The notes: generated from the sequence alone by a model not told the origin. A DNA stretch of 59,669 bases from Candidatus Cloacimonadota bacterium (GCA_028706475.1 JAQWBI010000008.1:1-59669), one strand, 5' to 3'; positions 1 to 9,400 are shown, numbered from the stretch's first letter. A program made the numbers and translations.

Positions 1-120
1 ATCGAAGAGATGGATAAATCCATATCTGCTCTAAAAGGGTATCGCAAAGCTGGATAATGACATACGAACTATTTCTCGCTAGCGACACTCCATTTTCCAA
101 GCACTTAGGTGTAGGAAAGA

Positions 121-245
121 TTAGTAAGTTAGGGGATGGCATAGACTTCAGGTAATGCATAGTTACCACTCCAGATATTGAAGTCCATTTGACCATATAA
201 CATATAGGTAATAAGATACATAAGGTCAAATGAACTTTATTATCC
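121..245 (+). repeat. Dispersed intergenic repeat family B, copy 1
   Basis: This is the first of four copies in the window; the others are near 29.6, 44.4 and 56.8 kb. Its most conserved part is a near-perfect inverted repeat. AGTCCATTTGACC at 182-194 pairs with GGTCAAATGAACT at 224-236 around a roughly 29-base AT-rich loop. The upstream part (aagttaggggatgg, then acttcaggtaatgcatagtt) matches the other copies with scattered changes. No coding capacity is seen. Repeat A follows directly. Confidence 0.8.
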
Positions 246-250
246 TAGTT

Positions 251-392
251 AAATCTGCGTGATCGGCGGCTATTCCTCCTTCATACATCACATAGTGCCG
301 AAGCAGATATCAAGGTGTTATAATGCAGTCGTCACCCGATGATAACCCGATGATATCAGGTTCATGTATAGATAATCCATAAGAGGAAAGAA
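251..392 (+). repeat. Dispersed palindromic repeat family A, copy 1
   Basis: The core at 301-358 begins AAGCAGATATCA and ends with TGATATCA, so the core ends are inverted repeats. The right half contains two perfect tandem 11-mers, ACCCGATGATA, at 334-344 and 345-355. The left flank (tctgcgtg, then ctattcctcct) and right flank (agaggaaagaagaat) are degenerate inverted ends shared with other copies. It looks like a small non-autonomous mobile element, but this is inference. Confidence 0.75.
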
Positions 393-544
393 GAATAATA
401 CATAGGTGTGGAACTGTACCGGTGTTTGCTGTAGCGCCGATAGTACTCTGTGCGAAAATAAGAGGCTGCAGATTCATCAATATCGAGCAGTTCCGGGATG
501 GAGCGGGACATTACATTGCGATAGTTACCGGAGGGAGCAGCGCA

Positions 545-1627
545 TCAAAAGGCTTCCTGCAACATCTCCTTGATTGCATTAGTGTCTTTTGTAAAGTTGT
601 GTATTTGCTGGTTGTTGGCAAAGAAGATACGCCCCACGATGGGATCAAATTGCCGATTGATGTTGTTTAGAACTTCCTCAGTGGCTCCCTGAAAATCCAG
701 ATTTCTGCTGTAGGGTCGTCGGCTGGTCATGGCATCAACACTATCCGCAACACTCACAATTCGCGCCAAGGGATGGATATCATTGAGCTTGATGCCATAA
801 GGATAGCCCTCGCCATTTGCCCATTCGTGATGCTGCAGGATGATTTTACCGACAGTCTCCGGAAAACCTATGGGGTCTATGATGCGGGCCCCAATAAGCG
901 GATGCTGCTTTATTGCATTGTATTCGTTTTCGGTAAGACGGTGCTCTTTGCTCAGCACATTGCTAACGATCCCGATTTTACCCAAGTCGTGCAACAAGGC
1001 ACCGATGCGCAACAGGATCAATTCTTTGGTTTCCAAACCCAGTAACTTGCCCATTCTCATGGACATGGCAGTCACGCGCTCGGAATGGCCTCTGGTATAG
1101 ATGTCGTTCACCTCCATGGCGTTAATCATGGCATGGATCGTATTCAGGTAGCTTTTTTGCAGCTTGTTATTGGCATCAAAGAGCTCGATCGTGCGCTGAG
1201 TAACCAAGGACTCCAGGTGGTCTTTATATGCTTTATTCTGGATTCTCAGACGGTATGTCTCCAATGCCTTGTTCAGGGTCATCAGCAGTTCATCCATTTC
1301 AAAGGGTTTTTTCAGAAATTCATATACCCCATAATGGATGGCTTCCCTCATCATATCGGTGTCCGCATATCCTGTGATCAGGATCACCGGAAGCTCTGGA
1401 TTTCCTTGCGATACTGCCTTCAAGATGTCCAAGCCGCTTATGACAGGCATGGCCACATCGCTGATAACCGTCTGATACTCGTTGTTCTTCAGCAAACTCA
1501 AGGCTTCAGAAGGATCCTCGCATACGTCAACCAACAAATTGTGACAGTTCTTCAAACCCATGCGGATACTATCCAGAATGGGCAGATCATCGTCGATGAT
1601 CAAAACCCGGGCTTTTTCTTCAAGCAT
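545..1627 (-). CDS. Response regulator with HD-GYP phosphodiesterase output domain
   Basis: The 360-residue protein has an N-terminal receiver domain (about 7-120) with acidic residues D12-D14, phospho-acceptor D57 (VISDVAMP) and the K107-P108 signature. A short helical linker follows (about 125-160), then an HD-GYP domain with H213-D214 (LLHDLGKIG), H266-H267 and a GYP triplet at 274-276. By family knowledge HD-GYP domains hydrolyse cyclic di-GMP, so this is a cytoplasmic two-component output that probably lowers that messenger. The ATG is preceded by AGAGGAAAAC. It starts 8 bases after the SRAP gene stop, so the two are probably co-transcribed. No cognate histidine kinase is adjacent. The second messenger might be another cyclic dinucleotide. 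Confidence 0.93.
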   Translation of the reverse strand: MLEEKARVLIIDDDLPILDSIRMGLKNCHNLLVDVCEDPSEALSLLKNNEYQTVISDVAMPVISGLDILKAVSQGNPELPVILITGYADTDMMREAIHYGVYEFLKKPFEMDELLMTLNKALETYRLRIQNKAYKDHLESLVTQRTIELFDANNKLQKSYLNTIHAMINAMEVNDIYTRGHSERVTAMSMRMGKLLGLETKELILLRIGALLHDLGKIGIVSNVLSKEHRLTENEYNAIKQHPLIGARIIDPIGFPETVGKIILQHHEWANGEGYPYGIKLNDIHPLARIVSVADSVDAMTSRRPYSRNLDFQGATEEVLNNINRQFDPIVGRIFFANNQQIHNFTKDTNAIKEMLQEAF

Positions 1628-1635
1628 GTTTTCCT

Positions 1636-2325
1636 CTAAATAATGATATCTTTTTGAAAAGAGTATTCTTTGATGAGATCTTCAGAATTGTTTGCAGCTT
1701 TGTTTACCGCCGGACTCACACGGTGACACTGCAACTTGGGATCCTTAATCTCCGCCAGCAGCCCACTCAGTGCAATTATATCCTGAAGAGAGGGATCCAG
1801 CCAGGGATCAAAGGTGTCTGGCGACAGAATGAGCGGCATGCGTTGATGCAAGTGACGCATAAAGTTATTTGCGGCGGTAGTGATGATTCCCAGAGAAGGC
1901 ACATAACTACCGTCGTCCCCTTCCCAAAGGTCGTAGATGGCGGCCATATATAGCAAACCTCCATCGGCCGGATAGATATAATGCGGGATTTTCCCGGGCG
2001 CTTGCCATTCGTAGAAACCATTGGCGGGAACTATGGCCCGGCGCCGGATGAAAGACGCTTTGAACGATGGTTTTTCATGGATACTCTCGCTACGGATATT
2101 GATCAGCGGGGTCTTGGGCAGGCTCTTCATCCAGGATGGTATCAGACCCCAGCGGAAGAATCCGTTGTAACGGAACTCTCCCTTGCTGACAATCGCCATC
2201 ACCTGCTGTGTAGGAGCTACATTGTAAGATATCTCCAGCTGTTCAGAGCTGATGGTCGCTTTCAGTTCCTTTTGTATCTTCTGCAATTGATCATGTTTAA
2301 ACACCTGCGCAAATCTACCGCACAT
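1636..2325 (-). CDS. SRAP-family abasic-site protein (YedK/HMCES-like)
   Basis: This is about 229 residues from the chosen start. SRAP proteins make a covalent thiazolidine crosslink to abasic sites in single-stranded DNA through the amine and thiol of Cys2. The ATG at 2325 is chosen because it gives MCGRF, exposing that Cys2 after Met removal, and because AGGAG lies 9 bases upstream. A longer frame with 28 extra residues would bury the cysteine. Other family residues are visible: N76 (NIRSES), E106 (GFYEWQ) and H160 with the following RMPLIL. It is divergent from nth across 109 bases and upstream of the HD-GYP regulator. Family assignment is firm; the biological role is from homologues. Confidence 0.95.
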   Translation of the reverse strand: MCGRFAQVFKHDQLQKIQKELKATISSEQLEISYNVAPTQQVMAIVSKGEFRYNGFFRWGLIPSWMKSLPKTPLINIRSESIHEKPSFKASFIRRRAIVPANGFYEWQAPGKIPHYIYPADGGLLYMAAIYDLWEGDDGSYVPSLGIITTAANNFMRHLHQRMPLILSPDTFDPWLDPSLQDIIALSGLLAEIKDPKLQCHRVSPAVNKAANNSEDLIKEYSFQKDIII

Positions 2326-2342
2326 TGGGATACTCCTAATTG

Positions 2343-2348
2343 TTGACA
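2343..2348 (+). promoter_or_regulatory. Possible -35 element for nth
   Basis: TTGACA lies 87 bases before the nth ATG in the SRAP/nth divergent region. Seventeen bases further is ATAATT, a poor -10 match. It is one of about ten such elements upstream of genes in this window. Confidence 0.35.
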
Positions 2349-2434
2349 ACATTATGAGGATTCGAATAATTGGCAAGAAGAAATTTCTCGTAAGATCCAC
2401 ATTCATCAAAGAATCACTGCTTTAGGGAGACACC

Positions 2435-3079
2435 ATGCACAAAAAGGACATAGATGCGGTTATGAAGCGCTTGGAAGAGCATTTCAACAGCGTGAAGACA
2501 CCTATCGTGGATTTGATCCAAGCCAAGACCAAAGATCCGTTTAGAGTACTGGTAGCTACGATCTTGAGTGCACGAACCAAGGATGAAACCACTGCTAAAG
2601 TGGTAGATGAGCTCTTCAAAAGAGTGACAACGGCAGATGACTTCGATACATTGAGCGCTGAAGAGCTGGACAAGATCATCTATCAAACCGGATTTCACAA
2701 TGCCAAAACAAAGCACCTGAAAGAATTGCCCAAAGTACTGCGAGATGAGTTCGGCGGCAAAGTACCCAGCGAGATCGACAATCTCTTGCGGCTTCCCGGA
2801 GTGGGACGCAAGACTGCCAATCTGGTTCGGGCACTGGCGTTTTCCCTACCGGCGATCTGTGTGGACGTCCACGTGCATCGCATCTGCAACCGTTGGGGGT
2901 ATATTCAAACCAAAACGCCCCTGGAATCCGAGATAGCGCTAAGGGCAAAGCTACCGGAAAAGCATTGGCTAAAGATCAATTCCTATGTAGTTGCCTTTGG
3001 CCAAAACCTCTGCAAACCCCGCAAACCAGCTTGTGACATATGTCCTATTTACAAGTATTGCAAAAGAGTAGGAGTATAG
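2435..3079 (+). CDS. nth: Endonuclease III (DNA glycosylase / AP lyase)
   Basis: The 214-residue length is typical for Nth. The helix-hairpin-helix is at about 117-130 (LLRLPGVGRKTANLV) with catalytic Lys126. Catalytic Asp144 lies in VDVHVHR. The [4Fe-4S] loop is complete, C193-X6-C200-X2-C203-X5-C209, near the C-terminus. The enzyme removes oxidised pyrimidines from DNA and cleaves the resulting abasic site. AGGGAGA precedes the ATG. The HIT gene follows after one base, so the two form a transcription unit. The divergent SRAP gene also acts on abasic sites. Confidence 0.97.
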   Translation: MHKKDIDAVMKRLEEHFNSVKTPIVDLIQAKTKDPFRVLVATILSARTKDETTAKVVDELFKRVTTADDFDTLSAEELDKIIYQTGFHNAKTKHLKELPKVLRDEFGGKVPSEIDNLLRLPGVGRKTANLVRALAFSLPAICVDVHVHRICNRWGYIQTKTPLESEIALRAKLPEKHWLKINSYVVAFGQNLCKPRKPACDICPIYKYCKRVGV

Positions 3080-3080
3080 A

Positions 3081-3398
3081 ATGAATAACGATGCTCCCTG
3101 CGTATTCTGCGAGATCCCGGTCTCCAAACACCTGCTATCCAATGAGTACTTCTACGTTATCCAAGATAAACATCCGGTTGCCCGGGGACACAGCCTGGTG
3201 ATCTCCAAACGCCATGTATCGCAATACTTTGATCTGAATGAAGCAGAATCTCTTGCACTGCTGGAAACAGTAAAAGAGCTGAAGGAACTGCTGGAAAAAA
3301 GATACTCGCCCTCAGCCTACAATCTGATGATGAATTGCGGCCGAAAAGCGGGACAAACCGTGTTCCATTTCCATATGCATGTGATCCCCCGCTATTGA
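3081..3398 (+). CDS. HIT (histidine triad) family protein
   Basis: This 105-residue protein has the family signature HxHxH at H96, H98 and H100 (FHFHMHVIPRY). An N-terminal CxxC pair (C7, C10) is typical of the bacterial subgroup that starts CxFCxI. HIT proteins are nucleotide hydrolases or transferases acting on substrates such as AMP-lysine or dinucleoside polyphosphates; the substrate here cannot be read from sequence. It ends five residues after the triad, which is short, since many relatives carry a further C-terminal strand. Its ATG follows the nth stop by one base, so it is translationally linked to nth. Confidence 0.93.
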   Translation: MNNDAPCVFCEIPVSKHLLSNEYFYVIQDKHPVARGHSLVISKRHVSQYFDLNEAESLALLETVKELKELLEKRYSPSAYNLMMNCGRKAGQTVFHFHMHVIPRY

Positions 3399-3425
3399 TT
3401 TGTATCTAATTCGAAGCAAAAAGAT

Positions 3426-3446
3426 ACCCGGGTATGATGCCCGGGT
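3426..3446. terminator. Hairpin terminator between convergent genes
   Basis: ACCCGGG at 3426-3432 and CCCGGGT at 3440-3446 form a perfect 7-bp stem with a 7-base loop. Read on the minus strand the stem is followed by TATCTTTTTG, a reasonable T tract for the CoA-transferase operon. On the plus strand only an AT-rich tail follows the HIT gene. It probably works in both directions. Confidence 0.7.
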
Positions 3447-3471
3447 TATATATATGTATTACTATTGTGTC

Positions 3472-4125
3472 TTACATGCCGAAAGTGCCGACCTGTTCGG
3501 GTACTATCAGTTCGGCTTCCGTGGCTTTCAAGACTTCTTCGACGCTGGTTCCTGCCGCCACTTCGCACAATACCAAACCACTGACTGTCACTTCAATCAC
3601 CGCCATATCGGTGATGATGAGACTCACCTTGCCTTTAGCAGTAAGGGGCAGATTGCATTCTTTAAGGATCTTGGGGTTGCCGTGTTTGTCGCAATGCTCC
3701 ATGGCAACGATAACTTTGCGGGCACCGGTAACCAAATCCATCGCACCACCCATACCAGGAACCATCTTGCCTGGGATCATCCAGTTTGCCAGGTTTCCCT
3801 GTTGATCCACCTGCAACGCACCCAGTACTGTAGCATCGATGTGTCCACCGCGAATGATAGCAAAGCTGAGTGCACTGTCAAAGAATGAAGCGCCTTTCAA
3901 AGCAGTAATGAAGCCGCCTCCGGCATTGATCATATCCGGATCCTCAGTGCCTTCTGCCGGGCTTGGACCAACGCCCAGCATCCCGTTTTCACTCTGGAAT
4001 ACGACATGAATCCCTTCCGGAATATAATCCACTGCCATGGTGGGCAGGCCAATACCAAGATTCACATAGTCACCGTCTTTAAATTCACGTGCAATCCTGC
4101 AACCGATCATCTGTCTCTTATCCAT
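3472..4125 (-). CDS. Acetoacetate/butyrate-type CoA-transferase, subunit B
   Basis: This 217-residue class I CoA-transferase beta subunit resembles AtoA/ScoB. The catalytic glutamate is E46 in SENGMLGVGP, the family signature. The enzyme moves coenzyme A between an acyl-CoA and a free carboxylic acid through a glutamyl-CoA intermediate, here plausibly in amino-acid or short-chain fatty-acid fermentation in the cytoplasm. The start overlaps the end of the alpha-subunit gene by 8 bases, giving coupled translation. Substrate specificity (acetoacetate, butyrate, oxoadipate) cannot be decided, so no gene symbol is given. The terminator at 3426-3446 ends the unit. Confidence 0.94.
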   Translation of the reverse strand: MDKRQMIGCRIAREFKDGDYVNLGIGLPTMAVDYIPEGIHVVFQSENGMLGVGPSPAEGTEDPDMINAGGGFITALKGASFFDSALSFAIIRGGHIDATVLGALQVDQQGNLANWMIPGKMVPGMGGAMDLVTGARKVIVAMEHCDKHGNPKILKECNLPLTAKGKVSLIITDMAVIEVTVSGLVLCEVAAGTSVEEVLKATEAELIVPEQVGTFGM

Positions 4126-4783
4126 TAGCGACCTCCGTGCTCTTTACCAGATAGTTCACAAACACACCGGGGCAAGCTATCATTTCCGGATCCAGTTCAC
4201 CTACTTCCACAATCTCATCCACTTCAGCGATGGTGATCTTTCCCGCCATCGCCATGATGGGATTGCTATTGCGGGCAGTTTTCCGGAAGATTAGGTTGCC
4301 CATCTTATCTGCTTTCCAAGCTTTTACGATGGCAACATCGACTTCGATAGCGTGCTCTAAAATGTAGTCCTTACCATTCAGATTGATAATCTGTTTGCCT
4401 TCTTCCACCACGGTTCCGACTCCGGTAGGAGTGAGGATGCCGCCCAAACCTGCTCCAGCAGCTCTTACACGTTCCATCAGAGTACCCTGAGGAACCAGCT
4501 CGATGTCGATCTTTCCAGCGTTCATCTGCGCCTGAATCTCTTTGTTTGTACCTAGATGCGATACCTGCGCACTCTTGATGAGGTTCGCCACGACCAGTTT
4601 GCCCACACCGCGATTCTCCCAGTCGGAGGCAATCACTATCATGTGCAAATCTGCAATCTTGCGCTCTACGATGGCATCAATAATGCCTTCAGGGGCGCCC
4701 ACGGCCAAAAAGCCACCAATAGCCAAGCGTGTGCCGGGCTTGATCATCGCTGCAGCATCAGCTGCGGATATCATTTGTGCCAT
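4118..4783 (-). CDS. Acetoacetate/butyrate-type CoA-transferase, subunit A
   Basis: This 221-residue alpha subunit pairs with the downstream beta subunit. The coenzyme-A-binding glycine-rich segment is visible at about 23-34 (GGFLAVGAPEGI). The length and uniform similarity fit AtoD/ScoA. AGGAGA lies 5 bases before the ATG. A TTGACA element at 4848-4843 on the same strand, with TATGTG 17 bases on, is a weak promoter candidate. The two-gene layout matches fermentative CoA-transferase operons, but no neighbouring thiolase or dehydrogenase fixes the pathway. Confidence 0.94.
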   Translation of the reverse strand: MAQMISAADAAAMIKPGTRLAIGGFLAVGAPEGIIDAIVERKIADLHMIVIASDWENRGVGKLVVANLIKSAQVSHLGTNKEIQAQMNAGKIDIELVPQGTLMERVRAAGAGLGGILTPTGVGTVVEEGKQIINLNGKDYILEHAIEVDVAIVKAWKADKMGNLIFRKTARNSNPIMAMAGKITIAEVDEIVEVGELDPEMIACPGVFVNYLVKSTEVANG

Positions 4784-5135
4784 AATCTCTCCTATTATAC
4801 ACTATTCAATATGCGGTGACACATATTCCGCTACGCACAAAGTGTCAACCATTTTACTGTCTATGTGTACCTGTAAATGCCCTGTACTTCATTCCCCGCA
4901 GTTGTCGCCTCAAAAGCTTAACAGGATACAGGTATGATAGAAATAATGAAAACTTTCTTGACAATGTGAGAGAGTTCATAACAATGTGCGTAAGTGCCGA
5001 TCATGGGAAAGTCATAGGATACGAATAAGTTGTTGATTCTTCGCATAGAATCCCGGGGTGTACATCATTTCTTTATGGCTAAATGGCACAAAAACGAATA
5101 GCGGGAAAATCGTTATCAAATAAAGGGATGAACTA
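4784..5135. other. Divergent intergenic region with weak promoter candidates
   Basis: This 352-base gap separates the CoA-transferase pair (minus) from the FG-GAP gene (plus). Two TTGACA elements point outward, 4848-4843 on minus and 4958-4963 on plus. Neither has a convincing TATAAT 16-18 bases on. No gene, hairpin or repeat is evident. Confidence 0.4.
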
Positions 5136-6179
5136 ATGAAAACGCCAAAGATGATGATGTCCTTGATGATGCTTCTGCTAGCAATCAACGGCATTTATGC
5201 CCAAAACAGCATGCCAATTATGCAGACCTTTAAAGGGCATTATGGGAATTCATGGTTTGGAGAGAGAATTACTGCCATGGACTATAACGCGGACGGGTAT
5301 GATGATCTGATACTCTATTCACGCAAATATGGCACCAATCAGCTTAATGCCATTCTATTCTATTCTGGGAGTACCCAAATGGATTCAATACCAGATATCG
5401 TCCTGCAAAGCCAATATCCTGGTCAAGTCAATGCTAATGGGTTTTTTCTAAATGCCGGAGATGTAAATGGCGATGGGTTGGATGATTTTGTCACTGGTTT
5501 TGGAGCTACAATAAACGGCGAATTCAATAATTATCGATATCTTTATCTGGGTAGCGATACCTTTAACGTCAATGACCGAATTCTGATGTATCAAGTACCA
5601 AATAGTAATTCAGGAGGACAAATCTTTGCTGGCGCCTATGGCATTGGCGATATCAACGGGGATGGCTATGATGATATGGTTTACTGTAATGGTGATTCAT
5701 GGTATAATAATAACAAGATTCGCCTGGGAGGCAACAATATCATGATGACGGAGGAGATTACCGTAGAAAGCTTTTCCGCTGCAAACCTCCTTAACCTTGG
5801 CTCTTGGCAGAAAGTAGCTTATGGTGATTTCAATGGAGATGGTTACAGCGATCTGGCGGGTAGTGACTGGCTGGCATTCACTTGGATCGGCCATGCGGGA
5901 ATCTGGCTGGGAAAAGCGATTCCCAATGGGATGTATGATCTGCGGATATCCAGCCCTTCTACCTCACCCTTTCATCAGTTTGGCTGGCAACTGGCAGCAG
6001 GCAATTTCAACGGGGATGGATTCTGTGATTTGGCGGTATCCGCGCCACAATCCGATTCACCAAATCCTTGGTATAATGGATATGTGTATATCTTTGCCGG
6101 CAATGCGCAATTGACAGATATATCATATTCTCATATCTACAGACCCTCATTTGTAAAAAGGTTGAAACTGGATTTGTAA
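5136..6179 (+). CDS. Secreted FG-GAP/VCBS repeat protein, probably truncated
   Basis: The 347-residue protein has a signal peptide (about 1-22, ending IYAQ). Five calcium-binding FG-GAP/VCBS-type motifs follow, spaced about 60 residues apart: DYNADGYDD near 49, DVNGDGLDD near 109, DINGDGYDD near 172, DFNGDGYSD near 231 and NFNGDGFCD near 290. Such repeats build beta-propellers in exported adhesin-like proteins. There is no C-terminal sorting domain, unlike the two secreted neighbours downstream. The last residues (FVKRLKLDL) are encoded by a 22-base tandem repeat array. The natural 3' end has therefore probably been lost through insertion or rearrangement. The function of the remainder is unknown. 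Confidence 0.8.
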   Translation: MKTPKMMMSLMMLLLAINGIYAQNSMPIMQTFKGHYGNSWFGERITAMDYNADGYDDLILYSRKYGTNQLNAILFYSGSTQMDSIPDIVLQSQYPGQVNANGFFLNAGDVNGDGLDDFVTGFGATINGEFNNYRYLYLGSDTFNVNDRILMYQVPNSNSGGQIFAGAYGIGDINGDGYDDMVYCNGDSWYNNNKIRLGGNNIMMTEEITVESFSAANLLNLGSWQKVAYGDFNGDGYSDLAGSDWLAFTWIGHAGIWLGKAIPNGMYDLRISSPSTSPFHQFGWQLAAGNFNGDGFCDLAVSAPQSDSPNPWYNGYVYIFAGNAQLTDISYSHIYRPSFVKRLKLDL

Positions 6180-6216
6180 AAAGGTTGAAATCGATTTGCA
6201 AAAAGGTTGAAACTGG
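6149..6216 (+). repeat. Three tandem 22-23-base repeats at the end of the FG-GAP gene
   Basis: Units begin at 6149, 6172 and 6194. Each reads ATTTGYAAAAAGG followed by TTGAAAYYGG, with one to three differences. Two more distant relatives, beginning ATTTGCAA at about 6235 and 6256, follow within 60 bases. The array forms the 3' end of the truncated reading frame. Iterated sites like these resemble transposase-binding arrays at ends of IS21-type elements, but no transposase gene remains here. Confidence 0.75.
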
Positions 6217-6499
6217 AGTCTCACAGAAAACAGCGATTTGCAACGAAAGTGATACTATTTGCAATTTCACTTGATACTCTATAGTGAGAACGCATACTTG
6301 TTTCCATCTAGGGCAATCCAGGCGGTATTTTACCTTGACAACTCAGATGAAGAATAATACTTGGATAATAATGGTATGTTTCTATTCTCGCAATGCTTGT
6401 AAGTTCATTTTCTTGCATCTCCGTTCAGATGCCCTTCTTCATGTAAGGATAGCAAGAGAATTACTTGAAAATAGACTTTTCTGGAATATTGGAGGTCTT
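6180..6499 (+). other. Gap between FG-GAP gene and C10 protease
   Basis: The first 90 bases hold the rest of the ATTTGCAA-type repeats and the motif TCTCACAGAAAA (6219-6230). TTGACA at 6335-6340 followed after 17 bases by TACTTG is a weak promoter candidate for the protease. GGAGG at 6491-6495 is its ribosome binding site. An in-frame upstream extension exists but has no start signals. Confidence 0.5.
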
Positions 6500-9400
6500 A
6501 TGAAACAGCTTTTACTGATACTAAGCCTTTTGGTTTGGTTTCCAGCTGCATATGCGCTCAGGGTTTCTGAAAAAGAAGCAATAGCCATCGGAAATACAGT
6601 ATGGACTCATGTCTCTGCTCAGCATCCCAGCTTTGCCACCTGTCTTTCTTATCCCAATGAGCGGGATGCGGAGCAAGCAGATTTCTACATACTAAGCTAT
6701 AGACCCCAAGGCTTCATCATGGTCTCTGCTGATGACAGAGTAACACCTATCCTGGCTTATTCTACCAGTAACAACATCTCCGAAACAGAGATCCCGGATC
6801 ATATAGATTGGTTGCTGCGAGATTATGCGGAAGCCATCCGTGAGATTCGAAAAAACGTACAATTGACCAGCGATCCGGGCTGGGACGAACTACGCAGGGG
6901 CGACACGAGCAGATACAGCATCCAGCGTGAAGTAGCACCAATCCTTCAGACTACCTGGAATCAGGACTATCCTTACAATACCCTATGCCCTTCCGAGCCC
7001 TACGGTTCTGGAGGTCACGCTGTAGCAGGATGTGTAGCCACTTCCATGGCTCAGATAATGAAACGATGGTCTTATCCCGAAACCGGATTGGGATCACATA
7101 GCTATTACTCCCCGAATTATGGAGATCAGTTTGTAAACTTCAGCAATACTACTTTCGACTGGGACAGCATGCCAAATTCCATCGACTCCCCCAATGCCGC
7201 CATAAGCACTCTGATGTATTGCTGCGGAGTTGCGGTGGATACGCAATATGGACCAGATGGCAGCGGAGCCTATGTGGAGGACATACCCGCCGCTATGGTG
7301 AATTACTTCCGCTATCATCCCACCTGCTCCTATCACACAGCATCCTCATATACCCAATCTATATGGACAATAATGTTACGTCAGAACTTAGATGAGGGCT
7401 GTCCGGTGCTATATTATGGTTACGGGTCTTCAGGAGGCCATTCGTTCGTATTGGACGGATACCAAAACACAGACCATTTTCATATTAATTGGGGCTGGGG
7501 TGGTTTTTGGGACGGTTATTACTATCTTCACGGTCTGAATCCGGATACCCACGAATTCAACCAATGGCATGCCGCTGTGATGAACATCCGTCCCACAAAC
7601 GCAGCGACTCTTACAGGTTATGTGAGATCTTCCGGCTCCCCTGTACAGGATGCATCAATAAACCTGGAAGGTAGTACCTTCAGTGCCGTCACAAACAGTT
7701 TGGGTTACTACCGCATCGTAGGAATACCTTATGGAAGCTACCGGGTAAGGGTATCCAAAAACGGATATGTAACACAGACCCAAAGTGTTGTATTTCAGAG
7801 CAATAGCTATATTAGCCTGGATTTTGAACTAGAGGAGATCAGTACCCTTGAACCTCCTGACAATCTGCAAGCAGAATTGATCGACAATAACGTGTATCTT
7901 AGCTGGGATTCACCTCAGGCTCAGGCATCCCTCGCCGACCAAGGGCAGAGTACTCGTGATCTGCTGGGATACAAAGTATACCGAAACAGTGTCCTGATAG
8001 CCACCATCCCCAATCCAACCACCTGTTCATACATAGATCCCAATCTCCCTGATGGTTTTTACAGCTACGATGTAACCGCCAGGTATGACTCGGGTGAATC
8101 TACGCCCGCCAGTGTAGCGCTACTTGTGAACTGGGTTGTAGCCCCTTTGGTCTTTGAAGATTCCTTCGAGACTTATGACAATTTCTGCACTCAGTTTCCA
8201 CCCTGGACTCTTCTAGACAATGATCATCAGCCCACTTACGGCATACTGGATCACGAGTATCCCAATTATGGCACAGAGATAGCATACATGGTGTTCAATC
8301 CAGATGCAGCGGTTCCTCCCATTCCCAACATGGCGGCTCAGCAAGGCTCCAAATTTGCCGCTGCTTTTGCTGCTCTGGACACCGCAAACGACGATTGGCT
8401 GATAAGCCCAGCGCTGAATCTGGGTACGAACAGCCTCATCAAGTTTTATGCCAGGAGCGCTTCCGCCCTATATCGCCCAGAACGTTTCCGGGTGGGTATT
8501 AGCACCGATCCCGCTTTTGGGGAAGAATCTTTCGATTTCATCAGCGGACCGGGTTATGTGCTAGCTTCCACGCAATGGACTGAGTATTGTTACGATATTT
8601 CAGCTTATGATAATCAGCAAGCATGGATTGCCATCCGCTGCGTATCTGAAGATGCCTTGACATTCATGGTGGACGACTTTCGGATGTATTGCAATCCCGG
8701 TGCTCCCACTCTGATGTACCTGGAGCTTTACGCCGGTTGGAATCTGTGTTCGCTGAATATCAGCCCCACCTATTCTGAACTGCCCCGCATTTTGGGCAAT
8801 CTGGCCTCCAACGTTTTACAGATAAAAGGTACAGAAGGTGTTTGGCAATCCGGTAATCCCTACTCCAGCCTGTCAAACCTTAGTGACGGCAGAGCCTACA
8901 ATATCCTCCTGGCCGAAGATGACACCTGGATCGTAGGCGGAGAGCAGATTGCCCCCAACATCCCCATTCCTCTCAGTGAAGGCTGGAACCTTGCTGCATA
9001 TTATCCCACCGGGCAGTTGGAGGTAGCAGACGCCATGCAAAGCATCGCCGCCCATTTGCAGCAGGTTAAGGGCAAAGACGGCATCTACATCCCTGCAAAT
9101 CCATATTCCACTTTATCGCAAATGCAGCCCGGAAAAGGTTATTGGATAGAGGTGAACAGTCAGCAAAACCTAATATATCAGGGCTATGCAGAACAATCCC
9201 AAGCAAAGAATGACTGTAGTGTAATACCTGAAATCCGAGTGCTGCCATCCAGCATGACCATCATGGCGCGTTGCGATTGGGCAACTGCCGGAGACATCCT
9301 GATAGCAAAAGTAGGAGAGGATCTTCGCGGCGCTCAGACTTTGATCGATCCGGAAGGATTCCCCGCTGCTCTGCTTCAGGTCTTTTGCCAGGATAATGAA

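Larger units (their letters stand above)
1..544. other. Non-coding region made of repeats B1 and A1
   Basis: This stretch precedes the 3' end of the HD-GYP response regulator and has no convincing gene. It contains a copy of dispersed repeat B (about 121-245) followed by a copy of repeat A (about 251-392). The rest (1-120 and 393-544) shows nothing I can name. A short plus-strand open frame starting at 422 runs into the antisense of the regulator and is not credible. Confidence 0.7.

Noticed and set aside
334-355. Tandem 11-mers in repeat A considered as a CRISPR or iteron array
   Set aside because: There are only two units without spacers, and the same block recurs inside each repeat A copy, so it is part of that element. 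No Rep or Cas gene is present.
422-670. Short plus-strand frame at the window start
   Set aside because: It runs into antisense of the response regulator and has no ribosome binding site.
1085-1639. 184-codon plus-strand open frame opposite the HD-GYP regulator
   Set aside because: It is a shadow of the regulator gene, whose receiver and HD-GYP motifs are intact.
4795-4800. TATAAT on the minus strand before the CoA-transferase as a -10 box
   Set aside because: It lies only about 12 bases before the ATG and overlaps the ribosome-binding region, leaving no room for a leader.
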